From: Thermodesulfobacteriota bacterium
Lineage (GTDB): Bacteria > Desulfobacterota > DSM-4660 > Desulfatiglandales > Desulfatiglandaceae
DNA length: 27,198 nt
Assembly (NCBI GenBank): GCA_028278625.1
Contig: JANQDY010000063.1
Coordinates: 1 to 27,198, forward strand
Reading direction: 5' to 3'
The notes under the pieces are model-generated. The model saw nothing but the letters and a program-made list of their open reading frames with translations. It was not told where the DNA came from and made no database searches. A program made the position numbers and the translations under genes. Below are positions 6,956 to 14,952 of this stretch, in pieces. Position 1 is the stretch's first letter. Each line of letters starts with the position of its first letter.

Positions 6956-7597
6956 TCAGGCAATCTCCGTGACACCTTTCACAATTTGACCAATGGCCGC
7001 CTCTATCCGTCGCCACCCCTCGTTATCATCCAGATCGATACCGTTATACCAACGAACCCGGCGGGCACGGCACACCAGGTAACTGATACCTGCACCGACA
7101 ATGGCGCTGACAGCCATCAAGTCCACCCTGGCACCCTCGGTTTGCAGGAACAATTCGGCGAACCTGAGCATCCGCGTTTCACGGATTATTTCCAGTTCCT
7201 TTGTGAGATCATTGGACTCCACCATTTCCCAGGCGATCACTTCCTGGGTTAGGGGCCTTTTTCGAATGCCGTTTAAAAAGTTGCGACCCAGACCCGCCAA
7301 CTTCTTTTCAAGGGGCAGCTGCCTGAAAGACTCGATGTCACCCCCAGCCAATTCTTCAATGCTCGGCCAGAAATCCCCTTCTTGGCCAAATGCCCTGATC
7401 AGTCCGGGTAGCCCGCCGAAGTAACGATAGATAAGGACCTTATCGACGCCTGCCTTCCGGGCGACCGCATTAACCCCCACGCTGGTAAACCCTTTTTCGG
7501 CCAGCAGTTTACCCACCGCATCGATGAGCAGCCCCCGAGTCGCTTCACGGTCCCGTGGGCGATGATTGACACCCGCCTGCCTTTCGGAATTCTGCAT
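6956..7597 (-). CDS. TetR-family transcriptional regulator
   Basis: A 213-aa protein with a TetR N-terminal DNA-binding domain: RGLLIDAVGKLLAEKGF, then the helix-turn-helix GVNAVARKAGVDKVLIYRYF, the hallmark of the family. The rest is a helical ligand-binding and dimerisation domain that I cannot assign to an effector. I chose the ATG at 7597 (MQNSERQ); an earlier in-frame codon at 7639 would lie upstream of the predicted transcription start. The gene follows citF in the same direction but has its own promoter carrying two operator copies, and its own terminator. It therefore most likely represses itself and the truncated Tat gene; control of the citF operon is not supported by an operator there. 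Confidence 0.85.
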   Translation of the reverse strand: MQNSERQAGVNHRPRDREATRGLLIDAVGKLLAEKGFTSVGVNAVARKAGVDKVLIYRYFGGLPGLIRAFGQEGDFWPSIEELAGGDIESFRQLPLEKKLAGLGRNFLNGIRKRPLTQEVIAWEMVESNDLTKELEIIRETRMLRFAELFLQTEGARVDLMAVSAIVGAGISYLVCRARRVRWYNGIDLDDNEGWRRIEAAIGQIVKGVTEIA

Positions 7598-7611
7598 ATT
7601 TCGCCCGCTAG

Positions 7612-7658
7612 TCACTTTAAGGTGACACAAGTAAATCACCAGCCGGTGACATTGTCAA
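7612..7658 (-). promoter_or_regulatory. TetR promoter with two operator copies
   Basis: On the minus strand TTGACA (7653-7658) and TTTACT (7630-7635) are separated by 17 nt. The spacer contains TCACC-N4-GGTGA (7636-7649) directly next to the -10 box. A second copy, TCACT-N4-GGTGA (7612-7625), covers the expected transcription start. On the plus strand both copies are followed by CA, as is the third copy at 6860-6873. Autoregulation by the TetR protein is inferred from position and repetition. Confidence 0.65.
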
Positions 7659-7709
7659 GCTTTATTATTCTCCTGAATCAGCTCCCGTTTCTGAGGAACC
7701 GGAAGGGCT

Positions 7710-9269
7710 TTAGCCAACAACCCTTTTCACTGTATCGATAACCGTACCATCCACCCACTTGATGGCGGCAACGGTTTCATCGCCCAACCGCGGCGGGGAC
7801 GGCTTGCCGCAGATCCGTTCAGCGATCTCCTTCAACTCATTGATGGTTTTTATCTTAAGAGATGAATTTTTCACCGCATCCAGCAAGTCCTGCCTCAGGG
7901 GATTGATGGCGATGCCCCTTTCGGTAACGATCACGTCTATCAACTCACCGGGACCGCACAGGGTTGTCACCTCATCCCTGATGACCGGGATTCTCCCCCT
8001 GAACAGGGGGACGGGCAGGATGACGCATTTGGCGGCCAGACAGTTCTGCCATCCTCCGATGCCGTGCAGCAGGTAGCCGTCCGAATGGGTCACCACGTTA
8101 CCGTTGAACTGAAGATCGACTTCAGTGGCGCCCAGGATCACAACGTCCAGCATGGAGGCAAAGTTGCCCTTGCCATGGTAGTTGTAGCTGGTAAAGGGGC
8201 TGGTATTCACATGGGAGGGGTTTTCCCTCATGGACCTGACCCCGTCCAGATCAAAGGTCTGCCCATCCAGGATGTAGTCGGTCAGTCCCTCTTCAAGCAT
8301 TTTCACCAGATATTTATTGCTGCCGCCCCTGGTGAAACGACAGGAAAGCTCCCTGCGTTTGAGAATTTCGCTGAAATAGATACCGATGGAAAGTGCTGTA
8401 CCGCCGGCCCCTGCCTGAAAGGAAAATCCATCGTGGAACAACCCGGCCGCTTCGCAGAACCTGGCGGTCATCTCCGCCAGCAGCAGACGGTCCGGGCTTT
8501 TGGTTATCTGGGTGGTTCCGGAAATGATTCTTTCCGGAATGCCGACCTGATCCACAACAACGGTATGGTCAACATTGTTTCCCTGGATTTGCCAGGGGAT
8601 GCAAGGGAAAGGCACCAAGTGATCGGTTACCACGATTACCTGGTCGGCATACTCGGAATCAGCCAGTGCAAATCCCAACAAGCCGCAGGCAGCCGGCCCG
8701 TGGAGCCCGTTGGCATTGCCGAAAGCATCGGCCGTTGGCGCGGCAATGACCGCGATATCCACGTGCAGTTCACCATCCTGAATGGCCTGATAGCGCCCGC
8801 CGTGGGAACGGAGCACCCCCACCCCCTGCATATGCCCTTTTGAGCAGAAACGGCCCAGGTCTCCGTTCATGCTCCCTTCGATGTGGTGGATGACGCCCTT
8901 CTGCAAATGCCGAATTATCGGTTTGTGACATGGGAAAGAGGCAGAAGGGGCCCAGACCAGGTCCTTTATCCCCATTTCAGCGGCAATATCAAATATCTGA
9001 TTGGCAATCACATCCCCGTTACGAAAGTGATGGTGGGTTGAGATGGTCATACCGTCCCGCAGCCCGGCCTTGATCAGGGCGGTTTTTAAATCAGGCTGCA
9101 GCTTGTTTCCATCGGCGGGATAATCGGCGCAGGTGGCAATACGAGGTCCGTATTTGCGCCCCGTGGGCTTGAATTTGCCCACCCCCAGATAAGGCGTCAC
9201 CGTCTGGCCGTTGATCTCAGTGGGAACCATTCTGCCCGCTTCATTTTTCATATAGGTGGGTCTACTCAT
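7710..9269 (-). CDS. citF: citrate lyase alpha subunit-like CoA-transferase
   Basis: A 519-aa protein matching citrate lyase alpha subunit (CitF) over its whole usual length: N-terminal PYLGVGKFKPTGRKYGPRI, STHHHFRNGD, AAPTADAFGNANG, FSFQAGAGGTALS and a C-terminal TERGIAINPLR. In citrate lyase CitF exchanges the acetyl group on the carrier protein for citrate; relatives in citramalate lyase do the same. The ATG at 9269 follows GGAGGTTGG closely, and the start overlaps the end of the CitD-CitE gene by 8 nt, so translation is coupled. It is the last gene of the long operon. Since the neighbouring carrier domain lacks its attachment serine, this subunit may transfer free CoA between acids. Substrate unknown. 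Confidence 0.88.
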   Translation of the reverse strand: MSRPTYMKNEAGRMVPTEINGQTVTPYLGVGKFKPTGRKYGPRIATCADYPADGNKLQPDLKTALIKAGLRDGMTISTHHHFRNGDVIANQIFDIAAEMGIKDLVWAPSASFPCHKPIIRHLQKGVIHHIEGSMNGDLGRFCSKGHMQGVGVLRSHGGRYQAIQDGELHVDIAVIAAPTADAFGNANGLHGPAACGLLGFALADSEYADQVIVVTDHLVPFPCIPWQIQGNNVDHTVVVDQVGIPERIISGTTQITKSPDRLLLAEMTARFCEAAGLFHDGFSFQAGAGGTALSIGIYFSEILKRRELSCRFTRGGSNKYLVKMLEEGLTDYILDGQTFDLDGVRSMRENPSHVNTSPFTSYNYHGKGNFASMLDVVILGATEVDLQFNGNVVTHSDGYLLHGIGGWQNCLAAKCVILPVPLFRGRIPVIRDEVTTLCGPGELIDVIVTERGIAINPLRQDLLDAVKNSSLKIKTINELKEIAERICGKPSPPRLGDETVAAIKWVDGTVIDTVKRVVG

Positions 9270-10476
9270 TTTCCAACCTCCAATCTTCTGCCAGAATCCC
9301 AAGGTTGACGGCAGAGGATATGGTCTGCTGGGCCCGTTCAACCACCGGCGGATCAATCATCTTGGTCCCCAGGGAAACCACTCCCAGTCCTTCCCGGGTC
9401 GCCTGATCAAAGGCGTTAACGATCCGTTTGGCCTTTTCAATTTCCTGCTCATCGGGAGCATATCCTTCATGTATCACTTGGATCTGCCGGGGATGTATGC
9501 ATCCCATCCCCTCGAATCCCAATGATTTGGAGCGCTTTACCGTTTGCTTCAAGCCTTCGGGATCGCCCACGTCGGAAAAAACGGAATCAATGGCCTGAAT
9601 CCCATGGGCCTTGCAGACATTGACCATACGACTGCGGGCATAAAGTGATTCGGCACCCTCCAAGGTACGTTTTACCCCTAAATCAGCGGTGTAGTCCTCA
9701 AGCCCGATGGTCAGTGCCACGATGTTCTCGGAAGCCGAGGCAATCTCAGCCGCATTGAGCAAGCCTTTGCCGCTCTCGATGATGGGCATCAGGAAAATGT
9801 CGTTTTCGATGTTGCGGGCCTTTCTTATTTGGGCGATTTTGTCATCAATCTGTCTCACCTGTTCTCCGGATTCGCATTTGGGTATCAGAATCACATGTAC
9901 ATTGTGCGGTACCACCTGCTCCAAATCGCTCATCCCCAGGGGGAGCTGGTTAATGCGCACCATGCGTTCGGCACCGTAGAAATCCACCTGGCACAGGGCA
10001 TTTCTCACCAGCAGGCGCGCTTCGTCCTTCTTGCGCATTGCCACGGCATCCTCCAGGTCCAATATCACGGCCTGGGGCTTGTGGATGCCGGCATTGATCA
10101 TCATCTTGGGTGTATTGCCGGGCAGATAGAGCCGGGAGAGCCGCATGCGCTTCTTCCTGGAGGCATAGCGGTTCTCCGGGAGCATATCAGGCAGAAAGCT
10201 TTTTTCCGTTTTGGCGAATTGTTTAACGCACGCCTCAATTCTGGCGGCAATGACAAAATCCAGGGCCCCTGAATCCTCTATGTGAACGTGTCCCTTTTGG
10301 ATATCCAAAAAGGCCAGTACCTGTTCGGCTTTTGACCGGATGGCCTGACCATAGAGGGTTTTGACTTTGCTGTCGATCTCAATTTCCAGGTTCTTACCGG
10401 CATGGGGCCGATAGGTGACCAGGCAATCACCGCGTACCCTGGGCCCCTTGTTGCCGGCGCTTATTGTTCGGTCCAA
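9262..10476 (-). CDS. CitD-CitE fusion: carrier-like domain plus citrate lyase beta subunit
   Basis: A 404-aa fusion. Residues 1-88 are a CitD-like domain (LEIEIDSKVKTLYGQAIR, then EDSGALDFVIAARIEA). Residues 112-400 are a CitE/HpcH-type acyl-CoA lyase: SRLYLPGNTPKMM, LDLEDAV (139-145), MVRINQ (R174), IPKCES (E202), MPIIES (E234) and GLEDYTADLG (259-268) give the CoA-, substrate- and Mg-binding residues. CitD and CitE are normally separate proteins. Aligned without gaps to E. coli CitD, the stretch AGTLESGD corresponds to KGPRVRGD, so the serine carrying the phosphoribosyl-dephospho-CoA arm is Arg15. The start is TTG at 10476, behind GAGGA; no ATG or GTG is available. CitC, CitX and CitG are not in the window. 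Confidence 0.88.
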   Translation of the reverse strand: MDRTISAGNKGPRVRGDCLVTYRPHAGKNLEIEIDSKVKTLYGQAIRSKAEQVLAFLDIQKGHVHIEDSGALDFVIAARIEACVKQFAKTEKSFLPDMLPENRYASRKKRMRLSRLYLPGNTPKMMINAGIHKPQAVILDLEDAVAMRKKDEARLLVRNALCQVDFYGAERMVRINQLPLGMSDLEQVVPHNVHVILIPKCESGEQVRQIDDKIAQIRKARNIENDIFLMPIIESGKGLLNAAEIASASENIVALTIGLEDYTADLGVKRTLEGAESLYARSRMVNVCKAHGIQAIDSVFSDVGDPEGLKQTVKRSKSLGFEGMGCIHPRQIQVIHEGYAPDEQEIEKAKRIVNAFDQATREGLGVVSLGTKMIDPPVVERAQQTISSAVNLGILAEDWRLENE

Positions 10477-10523
10477 ATTGAAAGTCCTCGCTTGAATAGG
10501 AATCTTATACCGGGTGTGGCGCC

Positions 10524-11489
10524 TCAGAGGCCCAACGCCCCGGCAGTCTCTGCAAATACGGCATCAGGCCTTTCGACCACGATGATGCCCGCCTTTTCCA
10601 TGGCCTTTCGTTTGAAGGCATATGTTTCTTGTTCGTTGTGTATCATGGCCCCGGCGTGGCTTTGGGCCACACCGGTTTTGGCATACATGCCACCCAGAAA
10701 AACGATGACAGGCTTGGTAATCTCGCCCGATGCCACGGCAGCGGCCAGATCGTTTTCCTGGCTGGTGCCGGTTTCCCCATAGGCCACCATGACCTTGGTG
10801 CGGGGATCGCGCTCAAAGGCCAGGGCCGCATCCAGCAGGGTTACGCCCGGGATTGAATCGCCGCCGGTGCAGAGAACCGCGCTGAGTCCGGGAAACCGTT
10901 CTTCCCAGACAGGACCGTAGGATCCGTCTTTTCGGGGTCCGGGAAGATTGGGCCGGCAATGAAAGGCGCCAAACAGCTGGGACAGCCCGCCGGAGCGTGA
11001 GATGACACCCACGCAACCGGGAAGGTAACTCTTCATTGCCCAGGCTGCGCTGCCCCCGATCAATCCGAACAGGTAGCCGGATGTGTCCAGCATGCCCACG
11101 GTGTTCGGTCCCAGATAGGCAGCCCCCCTTTTATCAGCGTGTTCTTTGAGGACCACCTGGTCGTGGGTGGGGACGCCGTCCGCCGTCAGCACCAGGAACT
11201 TCAGCCCTGCGTCCATGGCATCCATGGCAGCCCTTTTGACCGCGCCTGCCGGAACATACGTCACCGCGCAGTTCAATTCAGGGAAAGCCTGCACCGCCTC
11301 AAACGCCGAGTTAAAGACCGGCACCCCATCCACATGCTGCCCTCCCTTGCCGGGCGTGCACCCTGCCAGAATGCGGGTGCCCATCTCCCTCATCACCCGG
11401 CTGCGGCCCCGGCCTTGTTTCCCGGTAATCCCAAAGACCAGGACTCTGGGCGTTTCAATCCCGATCAAATACTTCAGAATCCCGCTCAT
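10524..11489 (-). CDS. SucD-like acyl-CoA synthetase alpha subunit
   Basis: A 321-aa protein of the succinyl-CoA synthetase alpha family. It has the CoA-binding start (RVLVFGITGKQGRGRS, AGCTPGKGG), GPNTVGML, GVISRSGGLS, and the phosphohistidine region QSHAGAMI with H278. A short insertion, NLPGPRKDGSYGPVW, relative to SucD precedes the GGDSIPG loop. With the upstream SucC-like subunit it should catalyse acid + CoA + ATP = acyl-CoA + ADP + Pi in either direction. The ATG at 11489 overlaps the SucC-like stop (ATGA) and has GAGGTGGA upstream. True succinyl-CoA synthetase is unlikely given the neighbours and the fused partner; citrate or another hydroxyacid (compare citryl-CoA synthetase CcsAB) or a product acid are candidates. 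Confidence 0.85.
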   Translation of the reverse strand: MSGILKYLIGIETPRVLVFGITGKQGRGRSRVMREMGTRILAGCTPGKGGQHVDGVPVFNSAFEAVQAFPELNCAVTYVPAGAVKRAAMDAMDAGLKFLVLTADGVPTHDQVVLKEHADKRGAAYLGPNTVGMLDTSGYLFGLIGGSAAWAMKSYLPGCVGVISRSGGLSQLFGAFHCRPNLPGPRKDGSYGPVWEERFPGLSAVLCTGGDSIPGVTLLDAALAFERDPRTKVMVAYGETGTSQENDLAAAVASGEITKPVIVFLGGMYAKTGVAQSHAGAMIHNEQETYAFKRKAMEKAGIIVVERPDAVFAETAGALGL

Positions 11490-12988
11490 TGATCCACCTC
11501 GGGCATATCCAGTTTGATGCGAAGCTCCCCATTGCCATGGACAATGGAAACTGTTTCGCAGAGCAGGCAGCCGATGCAGCGGGCCTCTTTTGAGGGTTCC
11601 ACGGTTCCGGCTTGCGGGTTCCAAATCAGAAAGTTTGTGGGACATATGTCGACGCAGGGGGGCGGATCACTGCCGGGCCATTTGTCAGGGTAATAATAGA
11701 ATTCGCCGGGCGGCATATCCACCCTAAAGGCCGGTGGGCCTTGAGGCTTGGCCGGCGGCCGCACCCGCACAGGTTCATTGAGGGCCAGGTCCCCGATTTC
11801 ATGGACCATGGCGTTGGGGAAGACATGGGATTCAAAATATTTGATGGCCACCGGCAGGTCGGGGGCCACCCTTTCAAACAGCGCTTTTGCCTTCTCCTCA
11901 GCTGTACCGCCAAACCGCAGCAGGGCCGGCAAAGGGGTCGGGCTTTCACGCAGGGCCTTCCAGACCGCGGCGGCCAAATGATACTGGTCTTGAAACGCCA
12001 TGCCTGAACCGGTGAGCAAGAGGGCCTGGGCCCCAGGCAACGCCAAAATGGCCCTCAAAATTCGATAGCTCTTAAAAGCAGAAAGCCCGCCTGAGGTGTC
12101 TGATTCATTCATTGAATAGATGTCTTGTCGCGCTCCACTGGCCATCTCCCAGAGCATTTTGCCCCCGCCGCCGCACAAATTGGTGGCCACCCGAAACGCC
12201 CCCTCGGGAACCGGGTCCCGGTTTTCCCGGACAAAGCCCGTGCCGGCCGGTTCGGCCAGATTTATCTTCTCCACGATGCGCTCAAGCCGGGTCGGTTCCT
12301 GTTCGGCCGATGGGGTTACGCTGAAAAGTGCCTTTTCCTTTTTCCCCACCGCATGGGTTTCAAACTCGGCCCGGCAATCGATGGCCATCAGTGATCCATC
12401 TTCCAACACACCGACGGGATTGATCTCCAGAACCAGCAGCTTATAGCGGATAAAGGTCTTGATGAGCCCTTCCAAAAACAGCCCCAGGGCTTTGGGATTC
12501 TCAACCCGGCCCGTGCGGCTTATGATCTCATGGGCCTTGGGGGGTGTCAGTAGCGAGAAGGAGACCCGTTTGAGGCTTTCGGAGCGTTCTTCCACCCCTG
12601 AGCCGCCCCGGCTGGAAAAGAGGAGAACGCCACCCGGAAGCGCTTTCCGGCCGCCCAGTTCCAGCATACAGGCCGCATAGTATTCTGCCGCCATGTGGAC
12701 CGCCCCGGTCATCAAGACGCCTTCAGCTTGCCCATAAGCGCTGGGCCCCAGCAGTTCCCGCAGATCCGATTCAACCTGATCACGGCTGTCGGCACGCCTC
12801 ACCAGCCCTTTTGCTGCCCGGCTGGTTGTTCCGGGAATCTGCGCTTTCAGATACAGGGGAGGTTTGGGCAAGGGTTGGGATCGGTCGGCTCCGGGGGGCA
12901 CAAAAACGCCCGGGACCAAAGGGACGCCCAGGTTTTCCAAGAGAATGCGCGTTTTATATTCAGGCAGTGCCGGCATTGATATTTCCAT
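11486..12988 (-). CDS. SucC-like acyl-CoA synthetase beta subunit fused to a ferredoxin domain
   Basis: A 500-aa protein. Residues 1-220 are an ATP-grasp domain as in SucC (LPEYKTRILLENLGVPLVPG; LEINPVGVLEDGSLMAIDCR). Residues 255-400 are the CoA-ligase domain (TNLCGGGGKMLWEMASGA, GGLSAFKSYRIL, LLRFGGTAEEKA). SucC proteins end near 390; here about 95 more residues follow, with C445 and C449 in CVDICP and C471, C474, C477 in RCIGCLLCE, enough for one [4Fe-4S] cluster. The extension resembles FixX/ETF-QO-type ferredoxin domains. The start ATG (12988) lies 29 nt inside the end of the AOR gene, with a second in-frame ATG at 12976; no strong ribosome site, so coupling is likely. A redox role for an acyl-CoA synthetase is unusual; an electron partner could be the adjacent AOR. 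Confidence 0.85.
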   Translation of the reverse strand: MEISMPALPEYKTRILLENLGVPLVPGVFVPPGADRSQPLPKPPLYLKAQIPGTTSRAAKGLVRRADSRDQVESDLRELLGPSAYGQAEGVLMTGAVHMAAEYYAACMLELGGRKALPGGVLLFSSRGGSGVEERSESLKRVSFSLLTPPKAHEIISRTGRVENPKALGLFLEGLIKTFIRYKLLVLEINPVGVLEDGSLMAIDCRAEFETHAVGKKEKALFSVTPSAEQEPTRLERIVEKINLAEPAGTGFVRENRDPVPEGAFRVATNLCGGGGKMLWEMASGARQDIYSMNESDTSGGLSAFKSYRILRAILALPGAQALLLTGSGMAFQDQYHLAAAVWKALRESPTPLPALLRFGGTAEEKAKALFERVAPDLPVAIKYFESHVFPNAMVHEIGDLALNEPVRVRPPAKPQGPPAFRVDMPPGEFYYYPDKWPGSDPPPCVDICPTNFLIWNPQAGTVEPSKEARCIGCLLCETVSIVHGNGELRIKLDMPEVDQ

Positions 12989-14849
12989 TCTGATGCAATT
13001 GGGATGCTTCTTCGGTCAAGCCGACTTCAGCGATCTTTTCCGCGGTGGGAACGCCATTGGGGTCCCAGCCCCGGATCCGGTAATACTCCGTCAACATTTT
13101 TTCCAGATTGGGAAGATAGTCCGGGGAGCCGCCCGTAGCTCTCTTTTCCTTCAGGATTCGTTTGGGAAGATCATCATCCGCTTTTTTAAAACCCAAACGA
13201 ACATTGTACAGTTTCTTCAGGTTGCTGATCCTTTCACCCGCAGTGAGAAAAGAGGCCAGATCGTGTTCAATCCCCGTTACCTGTCTGAACCAGGTGATAA
13301 TCCGGGTCGGATCTATTCTCAAAAGGAATCTGCACATTTTTATGGAATTAAACATGGTCACATAATCCTGCATGGTCTTAACAAGATCCGGTTTTCCCTT
13401 TTCAGAGAATCGATCCACCAACCGGTCTTCACCCAGCCCCAGCTCCTCAATGGTGACCTTCTTCAGTTCCAGGACATTGCAGGCGGGCCAGTGGGTTGGG
13501 CCATTGGGATTGGTGGCATAGGCCAGGCCCAGACTTGCGCAAGCCCTGGGATCATGCATGGGCGGCTCCAGCCCTTTCACATGGACCGCAAAGCTTTCGG
13601 AGCCCTGGCCGATTTCTTGGGCCGCCACCCTTACACCCTTGGTCAGAAGTCTTCCGAACCCCTCACAAAGACCTATATCCCTGACCATCCGCAACATGGC
13701 TTGGGCGTCTCCCCATGGAAGGGGGTAGCCCACATCCTCATCGGTTAAGAGACCCTTTTCATAGGCCTCCATGGCAAAGGCGATGGCCGATCCGCATGAG
13801 AGGGTATCAACACCCAGACGATTGCAGAGCTCGTTGCCGCAGGCGATGGCGTCCAGATCGTCCACCAGGCAATTGGCGCCCAGTGAACCCAGGGTTTCAT
13901 ATTCAGGCCCCCCGCCCTCGACGCCGCCATAAGGGGTCGTGCTCTCAATGTGGCGACCGCACCCCACCATGCAGGCCCCGCAGAAATACTTCTTCTTGAA
14001 CATGCGCTCATTGAGCACTTTGCCGGAGATTCTGGCGGCCCCCTCTTTCCAGTCCCCCAATGCCCAGTTCTTTATGGGGAGGTCCCCGACATCCTCGGCA
14101 AAGACGACGCCTCCGGCGGTGCCGGCATCAGACAGGGCCTTGGTTCGGGTTTTGATTTCAGGAACAGCGCCTTTGACGGTCTGCTTGAGTCCCTGTTCGT
14201 CAAAAATGGGAACAGGCCTTTTGTAATCTCCGATGGCGATGGCCTTGAGGTTTTTAGCGCCCATGACGGCACCGAATCCACCCCGGCCGGCAGCTCTGGC
14301 GTGTTTCCCGTCCGAAAAGATGGCCGCCATGCTGCTCAATCTCTCTCCGGATTGTCCGATGCAAAGAACATTGGTGCTTTTCCCGTGTTTTTTCTTCAAA
14401 GCGATTGACGTCTCGAAAGTATCCCTTCCCCAAAGGAGCCTTGAATCCTCATAACGGACTTCCTCCGGGCTGACGATGATGTACACGGGGTGTTCGCTTC
14501 GACCGGTTATTACCAGACCATCAAAGCCTGCTCTTTTAAGCCGGACGCCCCACGTACCGCCGATATCGCTTTCTCCATAGGACAGGGTGGCCGGGCTCAT
14601 GGCTGCAATGGACATTCTTCCGGAAGTCGGCACCGGGGTTCCGGAAAGGGGGCCGGTAAATATCGTCAGCAGGGCATCGGGAGCCAACGGGTCCTTGTTT
14701 AAGACCCCATGGTCGCTCAAAATCTTGGTCCCCAGCCCCAAGCCGCCGATATACTTCTCAAGAACAGAATCCGCAATATCACGGATTTCAATTTGGGTGC
14801 GGGTTAAATCGCACCATATCATCTTCTTGGTATACCCGTAAATCTTCAT
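12960..14849 (-). CDS. aldehyde:ferredoxin oxidoreductase family enzyme
   Basis: A 629-aa tungsten/molybdenum bis-pterin enzyme of the AOR family, usual length. It shows YIGGLGLGTKIL, FTGPLSGTPVPTSGR, the pterin-binding AAGRGGFGAVMGAKNLKAI, the cluster cysteines C290, C293 and C297 in CGACMVGC with C506 in SIKMCRF, and HDPRA. These enzymes oxidise aldehydes to acids with ferredoxin, or the reverse; some subfamilies act on other substrates such as benzoyl-CoA (BamB). The start at 14849 gives the usual MKIYGY opening; an ATG eight codons upstream with AGGGG before it is possible. It follows the alcohol dehydrogenase gene, suggesting alcohol -> aldehyde -> acid, and overlaps the SucC-ferredoxin gene, which could pass on electrons or take the acid. 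No separate AOR ferredoxin gene is adjacent. Confidence 0.85.
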   Translation of the reverse strand: MKIYGYTKKMIWCDLTRTQIEIRDIADSVLEKYIGGLGLGTKILSDHGVLNKDPLAPDALLTIFTGPLSGTPVPTSGRMSIAAMSPATLSYGESDIGGTWGVRLKRAGFDGLVITGRSEHPVYIIVSPEEVRYEDSRLLWGRDTFETSIALKKKHGKSTNVLCIGQSGERLSSMAAIFSDGKHARAAGRGGFGAVMGAKNLKAIAIGDYKRPVPIFDEQGLKQTVKGAVPEIKTRTKALSDAGTAGGVVFAEDVGDLPIKNWALGDWKEGAARISGKVLNERMFKKKYFCGACMVGCGRHIESTTPYGGVEGGGPEYETLGSLGANCLVDDLDAIACGNELCNRLGVDTLSCGSAIAFAMEAYEKGLLTDEDVGYPLPWGDAQAMLRMVRDIGLCEGFGRLLTKGVRVAAQEIGQGSESFAVHVKGLEPPMHDPRACASLGLAYATNPNGPTHWPACNVLELKKVTIEELGLGEDRLVDRFSEKGKPDLVKTMQDYVTMFNSIKMCRFLLRIDPTRIITWFRQVTGIEHDLASFLTAGERISNLKKLYNVRLGFKKADDDLPKRILKEKRATGGSPDYLPNLEKMLTEYYRIRGWDPNGVPTAEKIAEVGLTEEASQLHQNGNINAGTA

Positions 14850-14933
14850 ATGCCGCTTATCCCTTTTGGGCATTACTGCCAAGCCCCTTTGGAGTGATCA
14901 CCGTCATTGATGCCATTTTATTGATTGTCCCTT

Positions 14934-14946
14934 CCCTGTTTCAGGG
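14934..14946 (-). other. small hairpin after the alcohol dehydrogenase gene
   Basis: CCCTG and CAGGG pair perfectly around a three-base loop, in the gap before the AOR gene and 6 nt after the alcohol dehydrogenase stop. No T-run follows on the minus strand, so it is not an intrinsic terminator. It could slow exonucleases or tune expression within the operon. Confidence 0.3.
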
Positions 14947-14952
14947 CAACCG

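Noticed and set aside
7660..7709. Terminator after citF
   Set aside because: Short pairings are possible near the stop codon, but there is no stable stem with a T-run; the operon may read through into the TetR gene.
8064..8843. 259-codon plus-strand open frame
   Set aside because: It lies wholly antisense inside citF, has no protein character of its own and arises from the codon use of that gene.
9829..10272. 147-codon plus-strand open frame
   Set aside because: Shadow of the CitD-CitE fusion gene; no recognisable motif.
12864..13748. 294-codon plus-strand open frame
   Set aside because: Antisense to the SucC-ferredoxin and AOR genes, both strongly supported; no ribosome site.
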